DNA from: Thermomicrobiaceae bacterium
GTDB taxonomy: Bacteria; Chloroflexota; Chloroflexia; Thermomicrobiales; Thermomicrobiaceae
Length of the DNA: 5,494 nt
Reading direction: 5' to 3'
Assembly (NCBI GenBank): GCA_007123655.1
Contig: SKKR01000386.1
Coordinates: 1 to 5,494 of the forward strand
The notes under the pieces were generated by a model. It saw only the letters and a program-made list of their open reading frames with translations, was not told where the DNA came from and searched no databases. Made by a program: the position numbers and the translations under genes. How positions within the stretch are numbered: position 1 is the first letter of the stretch; every line of letters begins with the position of its first letter. Positions 1 to 5,494 of this stretch are shown here, in pieces.

Positions 1-60
1 ACGCGGGACGGCGTCATGACGCTGGACCGGCACTCGAACGTGGTGATTGCCCGGAAGTAA
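1..60 (+). CDS. C-terminal end of an unidentified protein (5' part outside window)
   Basis: Frame 1 is open from the window edge to a TAA stop at 58-60 and encodes 19 residues, TRDGVMTLDRHSNVVIARK. Eighteen of the 19 codons end in G or C, as expected for a real reading frame in this GC-rich DNA, and the neighbouring frames look less coding-like. The closing hydrophobic strand followed by Ala-Arg-Lys resembles the last beta strand of many class I SAM-dependent methyltransferases, but 19 residues cannot support a family call. Its stop lies 325 nt before the regulator gene, so it is unlikely to share an operon with it. Confidence 0.5.
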   Translation, partial: TRDGVMTLDRHSNVVIARK

Positions 61-266
61 CTCGCTTCGTGTCCAACCACATACAACCTCGCAAGCGAGC
101 GCCAGGGCAGTGGTGTCGTGACGAGAGACTGAACGCCGCTTCCGACTGCTACCCGGCGTGCCGGAGGATTCCTGAGGCTCGTTCACCGCCTGCCGACGGT
201 ATGCGGGCGAGTCGCCGCGGGAGTTCGAATCTTCGCTTGTGCTCGAGCCACCGGTGACCGTGCTGC

Positions 267-287
267 AGGACCGTCAACTCCGGTCCT
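267..287 (+). other. Perfect 7-bp hairpin in the intergenic gap
   Basis: AGGACCG at 267-273 pairs perfectly with CGGTCCT at 281-287 around a 7-nt loop. A second small stem, CTTCC/GGAAG at 286-297, abuts it and shares two bases, so only one can form fully at a time. No U-tract follows, so this is at best a weak or factor-dependent terminator for the gene ending at 60. It could also be chance: a stem of this size has a roughly one-in-five likelihood somewhere in a gap of this length. Confidence 0.25.
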
Positions 288-315
288 TCCGTGGAAGATG
301 TCGTACCCTGCTCAG

Positions 316-344
316 TGCCCACTGACGTATGTCAATGCTAGACT
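316..344 (+). promoter_or_regulatory. Possible extended -10 promoter of the LuxR-family regulator gene
   Basis: TGCTAGACT at 336-344 reads as an extended -10 element: TG, one base, then TAGACT, which matches 4 of 6 positions of TATAAT. The -35 position 17 nt upstream (TGCCCA, 316-321) is poor, as is common for extended -10 promoters. Transcription would begin near 351 and leave a leader of about 35 nt before the ATG at 386. An inverted repeat TGAC-GTAT-GTCA (323-334) fills the spacer and could be an operator. A similar TGCTA core lies upstream of the oxidoreductase gene. Confidence 0.35.
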
Positions 345-385
345 GAATGCAAACCTCCGTACGGTGCAGCCATTGAGTAGCGATC

Positions 386-3364
386 ATGGATCCAGTCAGC
401 CGCGGGCAACCAGTTCCAGGTGACCGCCGCCATCCCCACGACATCATCGGCCGGGATCGCGAACAAAGCGCGCTTCAGGCCGGAATCGATGCCGCCCTGA
501 AAGGGCAGGGGGCACTTCTGATTCTGAGTGGTGAGGCGGGCATGGGCAAGACGACGCTCGTGAACTGGGGGACGGATTACGCCCGTCATCGAGGCGCCCT
601 GGTGCTGGAAGGATACAGCTACCCCGCTGCCGCACCGCGCCCCTATGGACCATGGCTCCAGATGGTGCAGCGCTACTCGAGCACAGCCGCGATCTCCGAC
701 GAACTCCGGCAGCTCCAGGCTGGAACGTCCATTGACATCGAGGACAAGACGGCACTGCAGGGAACCTTCGATCGTTTTATCGACGACGCGTCCGCGGTAC
801 AACCGCTGCTCCTGGTGTTCGAAGACCTTCAATGGGCGGACGAATCCACGGCCGAACTCCTGCACTTCGTATCGCGGCGACTTGCAAACCGGCCCGTGGT
901 GCTGCTCAGCACACTCCGGGATGACGAGATCACCTCGGACCATCCTGTCTACCCCTGGTTGACCACCATCAGCCGGGAACTGCACGGGGAGCGCGTGACG
1001 CTCTCCCCGCTCGACGATCAGTCGATCCTGGAGATTGCACGACGGTTCGCCGGCCTGTCCGCCAACGACGAACGAAGGCTCCTCGGATACCTGCGGGACC
1101 GATCCGGAGGTAATCCGTTCTTCGCTATTGAGCTCCTCCGGATGCTGAATGAGCGCCGGATTCTGTATCCGGTTGACGACCGGTGGCAACTGGGCACCCT
1201 GCCAGAAGACGACGTTCCCTCGCTGGTGCACCAGATCATCACCGGCCGGCTCGCCCCACTGGACGCAAAGACCCGGGCGCTCCTGGAGGCCACGTCTGTC
1301 GCCGGGATCGAAGCTGATCTCGATTCCCTGCTGGCGCTCTTCCCGGGCACCAGTGATGAACTGGATCGCGCGCTCAATACGGCTATCGAACACCGCCTTC
1401 TTTCGCTCGATCCGGAACGATTCGTCGTTACATTCGGCCACGAACTCGTACGGAGCGCCGTGTACAACACGGTTCCCCCGCTGCGCAGGCGACGAATGCA
1501 CCGGCAACTGGGCGAAACCATGGCAGGACAAACGAACCCGCAGCCGGACATCGTCGCAGAGCACCTTTTTCGAGCCGGGGACGAACTCGCAATCGACTGG
1601 CTGGCCGCGGACGCCGAACTGGCGCACAACCTCTACGCCCCACAGGCCGTGCGAGACCGATGCGAACGAGCGCTCTATCTGGCGAAGCGACTCGGGGTTC
1701 GCGCACCTTGGAGGGTCCATCGGCTTCTGGGGCTGGCGCATGAGACCCTGGGCAATCACCGGGCGGCACGAGAGTCGCTCGAGAGCGCTACCCGGATCGC
1801 CGCCGCCGAGGGAGATCAGCGTGGCGTGTGGCAATCGTTGATCGATCTTGGAGCTCTCTGGGCCGCGCTCGATTACGATCACTCGATGGCCTACGTCGAA
1901 CAGGCTCTTGCCTGTGCCCGGGACATTGATGACCCGTCAGTCATCGCCGAGACGCTGAACAGGCTGGGGAACTGCTACATCAACGGGGAGCGCTTCGGGG
2001 AGGGTATCGAGGCTCATCAGGAGGCGCTTTCAATCTTCGAGTCAATTGATGACAGCGACGGCATAGCCGCGACGCTCGATCTGCTCGGTGTGGCGCACGT
2101 CCTGGCGTCCGACACCGCGACCGGTGTCGAATACTACCGAAAGGCCATCCCGTTACTGCGTCGGCTGGATCACCGGAGGACGCTGGTGACCGCGCTCGTG
2201 ACGGCGGCAGCGGCCCAGTTCGGCGCCGAGCATGCCCTCTACGCGACCAGCATGCAACATCGAGCACCCACGGATCGTGCAGTTAGGTACGCCCAACTCG
2301 ATGACGCTCTGACGATTGCTCGCGAGATCGGCTGGCTGGCTGGCGAGTCCTTCACGCTCGCGATTCGCGCCAACGTCGCCACCAATTACGGGGAGTTTGA
2401 CATCGCGCTGCGAGATAGTCAGAAGGGCATAGAGATCGCCCGGGATATCGGACACCTGCAATGGCAGATCCTGGGGCTGTGCTCGCTCGGTTCGCTCCTT
2501 CGGGAGCTGATGGATATCGACCAGGCCCGCGCCTGCTTCGAAGAAGCACAGCGCCTCGCTACGCACACCGGATCCCAGTTCATGACCGGCCTGGCAACCG
2601 CATTTCTCGCATCAAGCTGCATCGAGGCGGGCGACCTCAATGCGGCATCGGCACTCATCGAACCCGAGTTGCTTCGCGCCAGCGAGCATCCCACGACGAC
2701 GCGGCTGAACCTGACGTACGCGATGGTCGAACTGTCACACACTCGCGGCGACGACGAGACGGCGCTCGAGTTGCTCGATCAACTGGACAACTGGATTCCT
2801 GGCCCGGAAAACCATCGAGCACCGCAGATGCTACGCGTGCGCGCACAGGTGCTGACGGCAACGCGGCAGTTCATCGACGCGGAATCACTTCTGCAAACCG
2901 CGCGGAATACAGCGGAGCGGTACGGCTACCTTCCCGCCCTTCGTTCATGCCTGCTCGCACTTCACCAGGTCTATCTGCATCAGGGCAAGACGCTGATGGC
3001 AGAACAGACACGCGAGCACGCGATGACGGTGACCGGTCGTCTGGCGAACAGTCTGAAGCCACAGTTTCCCGACCTCGCGGAGCAGTACCTGACCAAAACG
3101 GCTGAAGCGATGCCTGAAAGCGTTCCATTTGCCAGAAACAATCCGGCGGCCAACGCCAGCGACACGCTGACGCGACGTGAACTCGACGTTCTGTCGCTCG
3201 TTGCGGAAGGCTTGTCGGATGTCGAGGTCAGCGAACGACTCTTCATCAGTCATCGGACGGTCAGTCAGCATTTGCGGTCAATCTACGGCAAACTGGACGT
3301 CAACAACCGCACCGCGGCGGTCCGAACGGCGAGTGAACGGAACCTGCTCACCCCGGATCAGTGA
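386..3364 (+). CDS. Large ATP-binding LuxR-family (LAL) transcriptional regulator: AAA ATPase, TPR-like repeats, LuxR HTH
   Basis: A 992-residue cytoplasmic one-component regulator. The N-terminal ATPase starts at IIGRDRE (about 20-26). It has a Walker A GEAGMGKTT (49-57), a Walker B-type stretch ending FEDLQWAD (145-152), an STLRDDE segment (175-181) and the GGNPFF motif (241-246) usual in this family. Residues of about 400-900 form helical TPR-like repeats (for example 443-477, 518-556, 558-595, 655-690, 693-730, 816-848), a likely ligand or protein sensing surface. Residues 928-988 are a complete GerE/LuxR helix-turn-helix with the conserved E932, G942-L943, T958-V959 and K969-L970. The size and domain order match MalT-like and LAL regulators, in which ATP and an inducer drive multimerisation and activation. 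The ATG is the only usable start: an in-frame TGA lies at 374-376, and no other start codon occurs before the conserved domain. No Shine-Dalgarno site is visible. The inducer cannot be told from sequence. The downstream oxidoreductase operon is the likeliest target, by adjacency only. Confidence 0.93.
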   Translation: MDPVSRGQPVPGDRRHPHDIIGRDREQSALQAGIDAALKGQGALLILSGEAGMGKTTLVNWGTDYARHRGALVLEGYSYPAAAPRPYGPWLQMVQRYSSTAAISDELRQLQAGTSIDIEDKTALQGTFDRFIDDASAVQPLLLVFEDLQWADESTAELLHFVSRRLANRPVVLLSTLRDDEITSDHPVYPWLTTISRELHGERVTLSPLDDQSILEIARRFAGLSANDERRLLGYLRDRSGGNPFFAIELLRMLNERRILYPVDDRWQLGTLPEDDVPSLVHQIITGRLAPLDAKTRALLEATSVAGIEADLDSLLALFPGTSDELDRALNTAIEHRLLSLDPERFVVTFGHELVRSAVYNTVPPLRRRRMHRQLGETMAGQTNPQPDIVAEHLFRAGDELAIDWLAADAELAHNLYAPQAVRDRCERALYLAKRLGVRAPWRVHRLLGLAHETLGNHRAARESLESATRIAAAEGDQRGVWQSLIDLGALWAALDYDHSMAYVEQALACARDIDDPSVIAETLNRLGNCYINGERFGEGIEAHQEALSIFESIDDSDGIAATLDLLGVAHVLASDTATGVEYYRKAIPLLRRLDHRRTLVTALVTAAAAQFGAEHALYATSMQHRAPTDRAVRYAQLDDALTIAREIGWLAGESFTLAIRANVATNYGEFDIALRDSQKGIEIARDIGHLQWQILGLCSLGSLLRELMDIDQARACFEEAQRLATHTGSQFMTGLATAFLASSCIEAGDLNAASALIEPELLRASEHPTTTRLNLTYAMVELSHTRGDDETALELLDQLDNWIPGPENHRAPQMLRVRAQVLTATRQFIDAESLLQTARNTAERYGYLPALRSCLLALHQVYLHQGKTLMAEQTREHAMTVTGRLANSLKPQFPDLAEQYLTKTAEAMPESVPFARNNPAANASDTLTRRELDVLSLVAEGLSDVEVSERLFISHRTVSQHLRSIYGKLDVNNRTAAVRTASERNLLTPDQ

Positions 3365-3369
3365 TCACT
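3360..3369. repeat. 10-bp perfect palindrome over the regulator stop codon
   Basis: AGTGATCACT is a perfect palindrome that contains the TGA stop (3362-3364) of the regulator gene. It is the first of three perfect 10-bp palindromes between here and 3475. It could be an operator half, or simply chance; no known site is recognised. Confidence 0.3.
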
Positions 3370-3407
3370 TCCGCAGGATTGCGCAGCCGGAAAGCCCGAT
3401 GCACTCG

Positions 3408-3417
3408 CGCAATTGCG
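3408..3417. repeat. 10-bp perfect palindrome in the regulator-oxidoreductase gap
   Basis: CGCAATTGCG is self-complementary over its full length and lies 43 nt after the regulator stop. An 8-bp palindrome, TCCCGGGA, follows at 3422-3429. There is no T-run, so neither acts as an obvious terminator. Confidence 0.3.
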
Positions 3418-3465
3418 TAATTCCCGGGATACACCCCTCCGAAAACACCCGCTACGCTGTGCCCA

Positions 3466-3475
3466 GAGCATGCTC
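3466..3475. repeat. 10-bp perfect palindrome upstream of the oxidoreductase promoter candidate
   Basis: GAGCATGCTC is self-complementary over its full length and overlaps CTCGAG at 3473-3478. It lies just upstream of the -35 position proposed for the oxidoreductase gene, where activator sites are often found. Binding by the adjacent LuxR-type protein is possible but not shown. Confidence 0.3.
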
Positions 3476-3483
3476 GAGTTCCA

Positions 3484-3512
3484 GTGATTCCCGGATCAGG
3501 CGCTGCTAAGGT
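3484..3512 (+). promoter_or_regulatory. Possible promoter of the oxidoreductase / exported-protein operon
   Basis: TGCTAAGGT at 3504-3512 has the extended -10 form (TG, one base, TAAGGT), and GTGATT at 3484-3489 sits exactly 17 nt upstream as a weak -35. Neither hexamer is good: each matches about 3 of 6 consensus positions. That suggests a promoter needing activation, if it is one. The TGCTA core is shared with the candidate in front of the regulator gene. Initiation would fall near 3519, giving a leader of about 70 nt to the preferred TTG start. Confidence 0.3.
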
Positions 3513-3518
3513 CCGGGA
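3489..3518. repeat. 9-bp inverted repeat around the presumed -10 element, possible operator
   Basis: TCCCGGATC (3489-3497) pairs with GGTCCGGGA (3510-3518) over nine positions: eight Watson-Crick pairs and one G-T, around a 12-nt centre. The arm centres lie 21 bp apart, about two helical turns, which suits a dimeric DNA-binding protein. The repeat covers the spacer and -10 of the promoter candidate. As RNA it would be a stable stem-loop, but no U-tract follows, so a terminator role is unlikely. Confidence 0.4.
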
Positions 3519-3577
3519 CGCCAAACTGGTCACGAACAGCGGATCGATTCAACGGCAAATTCGAGATGAGTCAGAGA

Positions 3578-3584
3578 GAGGTGA
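3578..3584 (+). promoter_or_regulatory. Shine-Dalgarno site that decides the oxidoreductase start
   Basis: GAGGTGA matches seven consecutive positions of the sequence complementary to the 16S rRNA 3' end, and lies 5 nt before the TTG at 3590. The upstream in-frame ATG at 3566 has no purine-rich site at a useful distance. If ATG were the start, this site would lie inside the coding region. The next gene shows the same arrangement, with AGGAGG 5 nt before a TTG. Confidence 0.6.
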
Positions 3585-3589
3585 AGGCG

Positions 3590-4990
3590 TTGGTTAGCGT
3601 TGAACGGTCAGTCACCGACACTGACATCGAATCACTGCGCGGGGAGTTTCGCGGAGAGTTGCTGCGTCCTGGCGACGACGGCTATGACGATGCCCGCCGC
3701 GTCTGGAACAGCATGATCCAGAAGTATCCGGCGCTTATCGCTCGCTGTACCGGAACCGCGGACGTGATTGCGGCGGTGAGTTTCGCCCGGGAGCACGATC
3801 TGTTTCTCGCCGTTCGCGGGGGCGGGCACAACGTGGCCGGAATCGCGGTCTGCGACGAAGGAGTGGTCATCGACCTGTCCCGGATGAGGGGGATCTCGGT
3901 CGATCCCGGTCGCCGAGTCGTCCGCGTGCAGGCTGGAGCCAACTGGGGCGATCTGGATCATGAAACCCAGGTACACGGGCTAATCGTGCCCGGCGGCGTT
4001 GTATCGACGACCGGTGTCGCCGGGTTTACCCTCTCCGGCGGGATGAGCGCGACCCGCCGAAAGTGGGGGATGACGTGCGACCATCTGATCTCCGCCGAGA
4101 TCGTGACCGCGACCGGGGAAGTGCTGACCGCCAGCGAGTCGTCTCACCCGGACCTTTTCTGGGCGCTCAAAGGCGGGGGCGGCAACTTCGGGGTGGTCAC
4201 CGAATTCGAGTTCGCGCTTCGATCTCTTGGACCGCAGGTCTATCTCGCCGCTCCCATCTACTCGCTGGGCGACGCAGGCGAAATCGTCAGACAATGGCGC
4301 ACGTTCATGGAGAACGCGCCCGACGAGATCAGCTCCGATCTCATTTTCTGGAGCATGCCTCCACTCCCGGGGGTCGATGAGTCTGTTGTCGGCAGTCCGA
4401 TCGTGATCCTCGCGGCCTGGTACGCGGGGCCAGTCGGGGACGGCGAGCGAGCACTCCAGCCGCTGCGTGAGTTCGGAACGCCGCTCGCCGATCTGAGTCA
4501 CGCCGGCCGCTACGTCGATATCCAGAGTTCGTTTGACGTGTTCTTCCCGGATACTCAGCGCTACTACTGGAAGTCACTCTTCGTCGATTCACTGACCGAC
4601 GAAACAATCGATCGAGTCATCGGATTTGCCGCGGAGCGACCGTCCCTGCAATCGTTGATGGTCCTTCGAGCGCTCGGTGGAGAGATCGCGCGTGTTCCGG
4701 AAGCGGCCACCGCCTATGGCAACCGGTCAGCCGGGTACAACCTGAGCTTCGATACGACCTGGCAGGACGAAGAGACCGACGAGCAGATGGTTTCCTGGAC
4801 GCGCAACGCGTGGTTAGCGATGCGGGATCTGACTGGCGGCGGCGTCTATCTGAACTTCGCCGGACTCGGCGAAGACGGCCAGACGCTCGTCCGGGCGGCA
4901 TACGGCGAGAACTACGAACGTCTGGTCAGGGTAAAGCGTCAGTATGACCCCGGGAACCTGTTCCGGGGGAACGTAAACATCGAACCGTAG
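3590..4990 (+). CDS. FAD-linked oxidoreductase with PCMH-type FAD domain and C-terminal BBE region
   Basis: A 466-residue flavoprotein of the berberine-bridge-enzyme-like family. These enzymes oxidise alcohols, sugars or aromatic natural products and usually pass electrons to O2. Numbering from the TTG, the FAD domain (about 46-212) carries RGGGHN at 76-81, where His80 is the expected covalent 8-alpha-histidyl attachment site. The segment PGGVVSTTG (134-142) has Val138 where bicovalent members have Cys, so a single covalent link is predicted. The WALKGGGGNFGVV stretch (191-203) is also typical. The protein ends in the BBE signature YDPGNLFRGNVNI (452-464), so it is full length. No signal peptide or membrane segment is seen, so it should be cytoplasmic. 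The start was set by the Shine-Dalgarno site at 3578-3584; the alternative ATG at 3566 adds eight residues. The usually glycine-rich loop reads LSGGMSA (148-154). The substrate is unknown. It is probably co-transcribed with the Tat-exported protein 52 nt downstream. Confidence 0.9.
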   Translation: MVSVERSVTDTDIESLRGEFRGELLRPGDDGYDDARRVWNSMIQKYPALIARCTGTADVIAAVSFAREHDLFLAVRGGGHNVAGIAVCDEGVVIDLSRMRGISVDPGRRVVRVQAGANWGDLDHETQVHGLIVPGGVVSTTGVAGFTLSGGMSATRRKWGMTCDHLISAEIVTATGEVLTASESSHPDLFWALKGGGGNFGVVTEFEFALRSLGPQVYLAAPIYSLGDAGEIVRQWRTFMENAPDEISSDLIFWSMPPLPGVDESVVGSPIVILAAWYAGPVGDGERALQPLREFGTPLADLSHAGRYVDIQSSFDVFFPDTQRYYWKSLFVDSLTDETIDRVIGFAAERPSLQSLMVLRALGGEIARVPEAATAYGNRSAGYNLSFDTTWQDEETDEQMVSWTRNAWLAMRDLTGGGVYLNFAGLGEDGQTLVRAAYGENYERLVRVKRQYDPGNLFRGNVNIEP

Positions 4991-5031
4991 CGATGCCCTG
5001 GCTACCGAGTGAATCCACATTGACTGGCACG

Positions 5032-5037
5032 AGGAGG
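5032..5037 (+). promoter_or_regulatory. Strong Shine-Dalgarno site for the Tat-exported protein
   Basis: AGGAGG lies 5 nt before the TTG at 5043. The next upstream in-frame codon of note is a TGA at 5010-5012, with no ATG or GTG in between, so this site fixes the TTG as the start. No promoter with both elements fits in the 52-nt gap. The lone TTGACT at 5020-5025 has no -10 partner. Confidence 0.65.
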
Positions 5038-5042
5038 AAGAA

Positions 5043-5494
5043 TTGCTGCAGACAGTAAGCCGGAAAATCACCGACCCAAACCCAGAACGGACACATCTCT
5101 CCCGCAGGACCCTGGTGAAAACGGGCGGCATTCTCGCCGGAGCAACGGCCCTGCTGGGCGGAAGTTCCGTGGCGCAAGCGCAGGAATCACGCCTGACCCT
5201 CGAAGTTGCCATGGACGGCCGGACGTGTGTCATCAACCGGCCAGCCGGGGTCGACCCGGATACTCCGGTCGCTCGGGGTGACACGTTCATAATTCAGGGA
5301 TCAGTCTATCCAGCGGGTACTATCGAATCCGGACTTCGGGGGCCCACTCAGGAGGGGCGCATCGGCCACTGGGTCTGTCGCGGGTGGTTCTACTACAGCC
5401 TGGATGAGATCCTGGACGGCGCCGTCCCCCATGTGGTCACGACGCAGAATTTCCTGCTGGACAGTTTCGACGGTCTCGTCACAGAGGGCATCGA
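5043..5494 (+). CDS. Tat-exported protein of unidentified family (3' end outside window)
   Basis: The visible 150 residues start at a TTG behind AGGAGG. A twin-arginine signal is clear: a polar N-region, then LSRRTLVKTGG (19-29, Arg21-Arg22), a hydrophobic stretch rich in Ala, Leu and Gly (30-40), and a likely signal-peptidase site after Ala46 (VAQA, 43-46). There is no lipobox cysteine, so the mature protein should be released outside the membrane already folded. The mature part is rich in beta-prone segments, with GDTFIIQGSVYPAGT (79-93), GHWVCRGWFYYS (108-119) and VVTTQNFLLD (131-140). Cys62 and Cys112 could form a disulfide. The pattern faintly recalls small barrel proteins of the dirigent / allene-oxide-cyclase-like type, but I cannot confirm this. 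Spacing and orientation suggest an operon with the oxidoreductase. The reading frame continues to the last base. Confidence 0.75.
   Translation, partial: MLQTVSRKITDPNPERTHLSRRTLVKTGGILAGATALLGGSSVAQAQESRLTLEVAMDGRTCVINRPAGVDPDTPVARGDTFIIQGSVYPAGTIESGLRGPTQEGRIGHWVCRGWFYYSLDEILDGAVPHVVTTQNFLLDSFDGLVTEGI

Larger units (their letters stand above)
61..385. other. Intergenic gap without a convincing gene
   Basis: No believable coding region is seen here. The only notable open frame (69-257, GTG start) lacks a Shine-Dalgarno site and gives an Arg/Ser/Pro/Cys-rich peptide typical of chance frames. The stretch holds a small CTCG/CGAG hairpin at 88-99, a longer imperfect hairpin at 176-213, a T-arm-like stem-loop at about 217-236, a perfect 7-bp hairpin at 267-287, and a promoter candidate at 316-344 for the regulator gene. 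None of the hairpins is followed by a run of T, so no rho-independent terminator can be named. Confidence 0.6.

Noticed and set aside
171..243. A possible tRNA gene suggested by the TTCGAAT loop at 224-230
   Set aside because: The 3' acceptor candidate (CTTGTGC, 236-242) has no complementary 5' strand at the distance needed for a short or long variable-arm tRNA, and no anticodon arm is evident.
69..257. A 62-codon + strand open frame with GTG start in the first gap
   Set aside because: It has no ribosome site, a biased Arg/Ser/Pro/Cys composition, and no recognisable motif.
338..1882. A 514-codon open frame on the minus strand opposite the regulator gene
   Set aside because: It lies in the same triplet register as the regulator codons, so it stays open merely because TTA, CTA and TCA codons are rare in GC-rich genes. 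The encoded sequence shows no domain, while the + strand shows a complete, recognisable regulator.
3369..3392. A hairpin just after the regulator stop (TTCCG / CGGAA) as a rho-independent terminator
   Set aside because: The stem is only 5 bp with a 14-nt loop, and no T-run follows.
3352..3499. Direct repeat CCCGGATCAG at 3352-3361 and 3490-3499
   Set aside because: In a window of this size, several pairs of identical 10-mers are expected by chance, and one copy lies in coding sequence.
5020..5025. TTGACT as the -35 of a separate promoter for the exported-protein gene
   Set aside because: A -10 at normal spacing would fall on the start codon (TTGCTG at 5043-5048), which does not resemble TATAAT.

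Overview
The window is GC-rich bacterial DNA with three main genes on the + strand, plus the last codons of a fourth gene at the left edge. Third codon positions are strongly G/C-biased. Two genes probably start with TTG behind strong Shine-Dalgarno sites. A very large AAA-ATPase/TPR/LuxR regulator, a berberine-bridge-type FAD oxidoreductase and a Tat-exported protein lie side by side. That mix fits soil or thermophilic Chloroflexota (Thermomicrobia-like) or an actinobacterium. This placement is an inference from style only, because no taxonomic marker gene is present.

Layout: 1-60 is the 3' end of an unidentified gene. 61-385 is a non-coding gap with a few hairpins and, near its end, an extended -10 promoter candidate. 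386-3364 encodes a 992-residue LAL-type regulator: N-terminal ATPase, long helical TPR-like middle, C-terminal LuxR HTH. 3365-3589 is a control region with three perfect 10-bp palindromes and a 9-bp inverted repeat that surrounds a possible -10 element. 3590-4990 encodes an FAD-linked oxidoreductase with a PCMH fold and a C-terminal BBE region. After a 52-nt gap, 5043-5494 is the 5' part of a gene for a secreted protein with a twin-arginine signal peptide; it runs off the window.

Working model: the oxidoreductase and the Tat-exported protein form an operon transcribed from the 3365-3589 region, and the adjacent large ATP-dependent regulator is the obvious candidate to control it. The oxidoreductase has no signal peptide and should act in the cytoplasm, whereas its partner is exported folded. 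A direct biochemical link between them is therefore not shown. The regulator-target link rests on adjacency and on the palindromic control region, not on a recognised operator.

I see no mobile element, CRISPR array, convincing RNA gene or clear rho-independent terminator. The most unusual points are the inverted repeat over the presumed oxidoreductase promoter, the likely TTG starts, the altered glycine-rich FAD loop, and the exported protein, whose family I cannot name with confidence.
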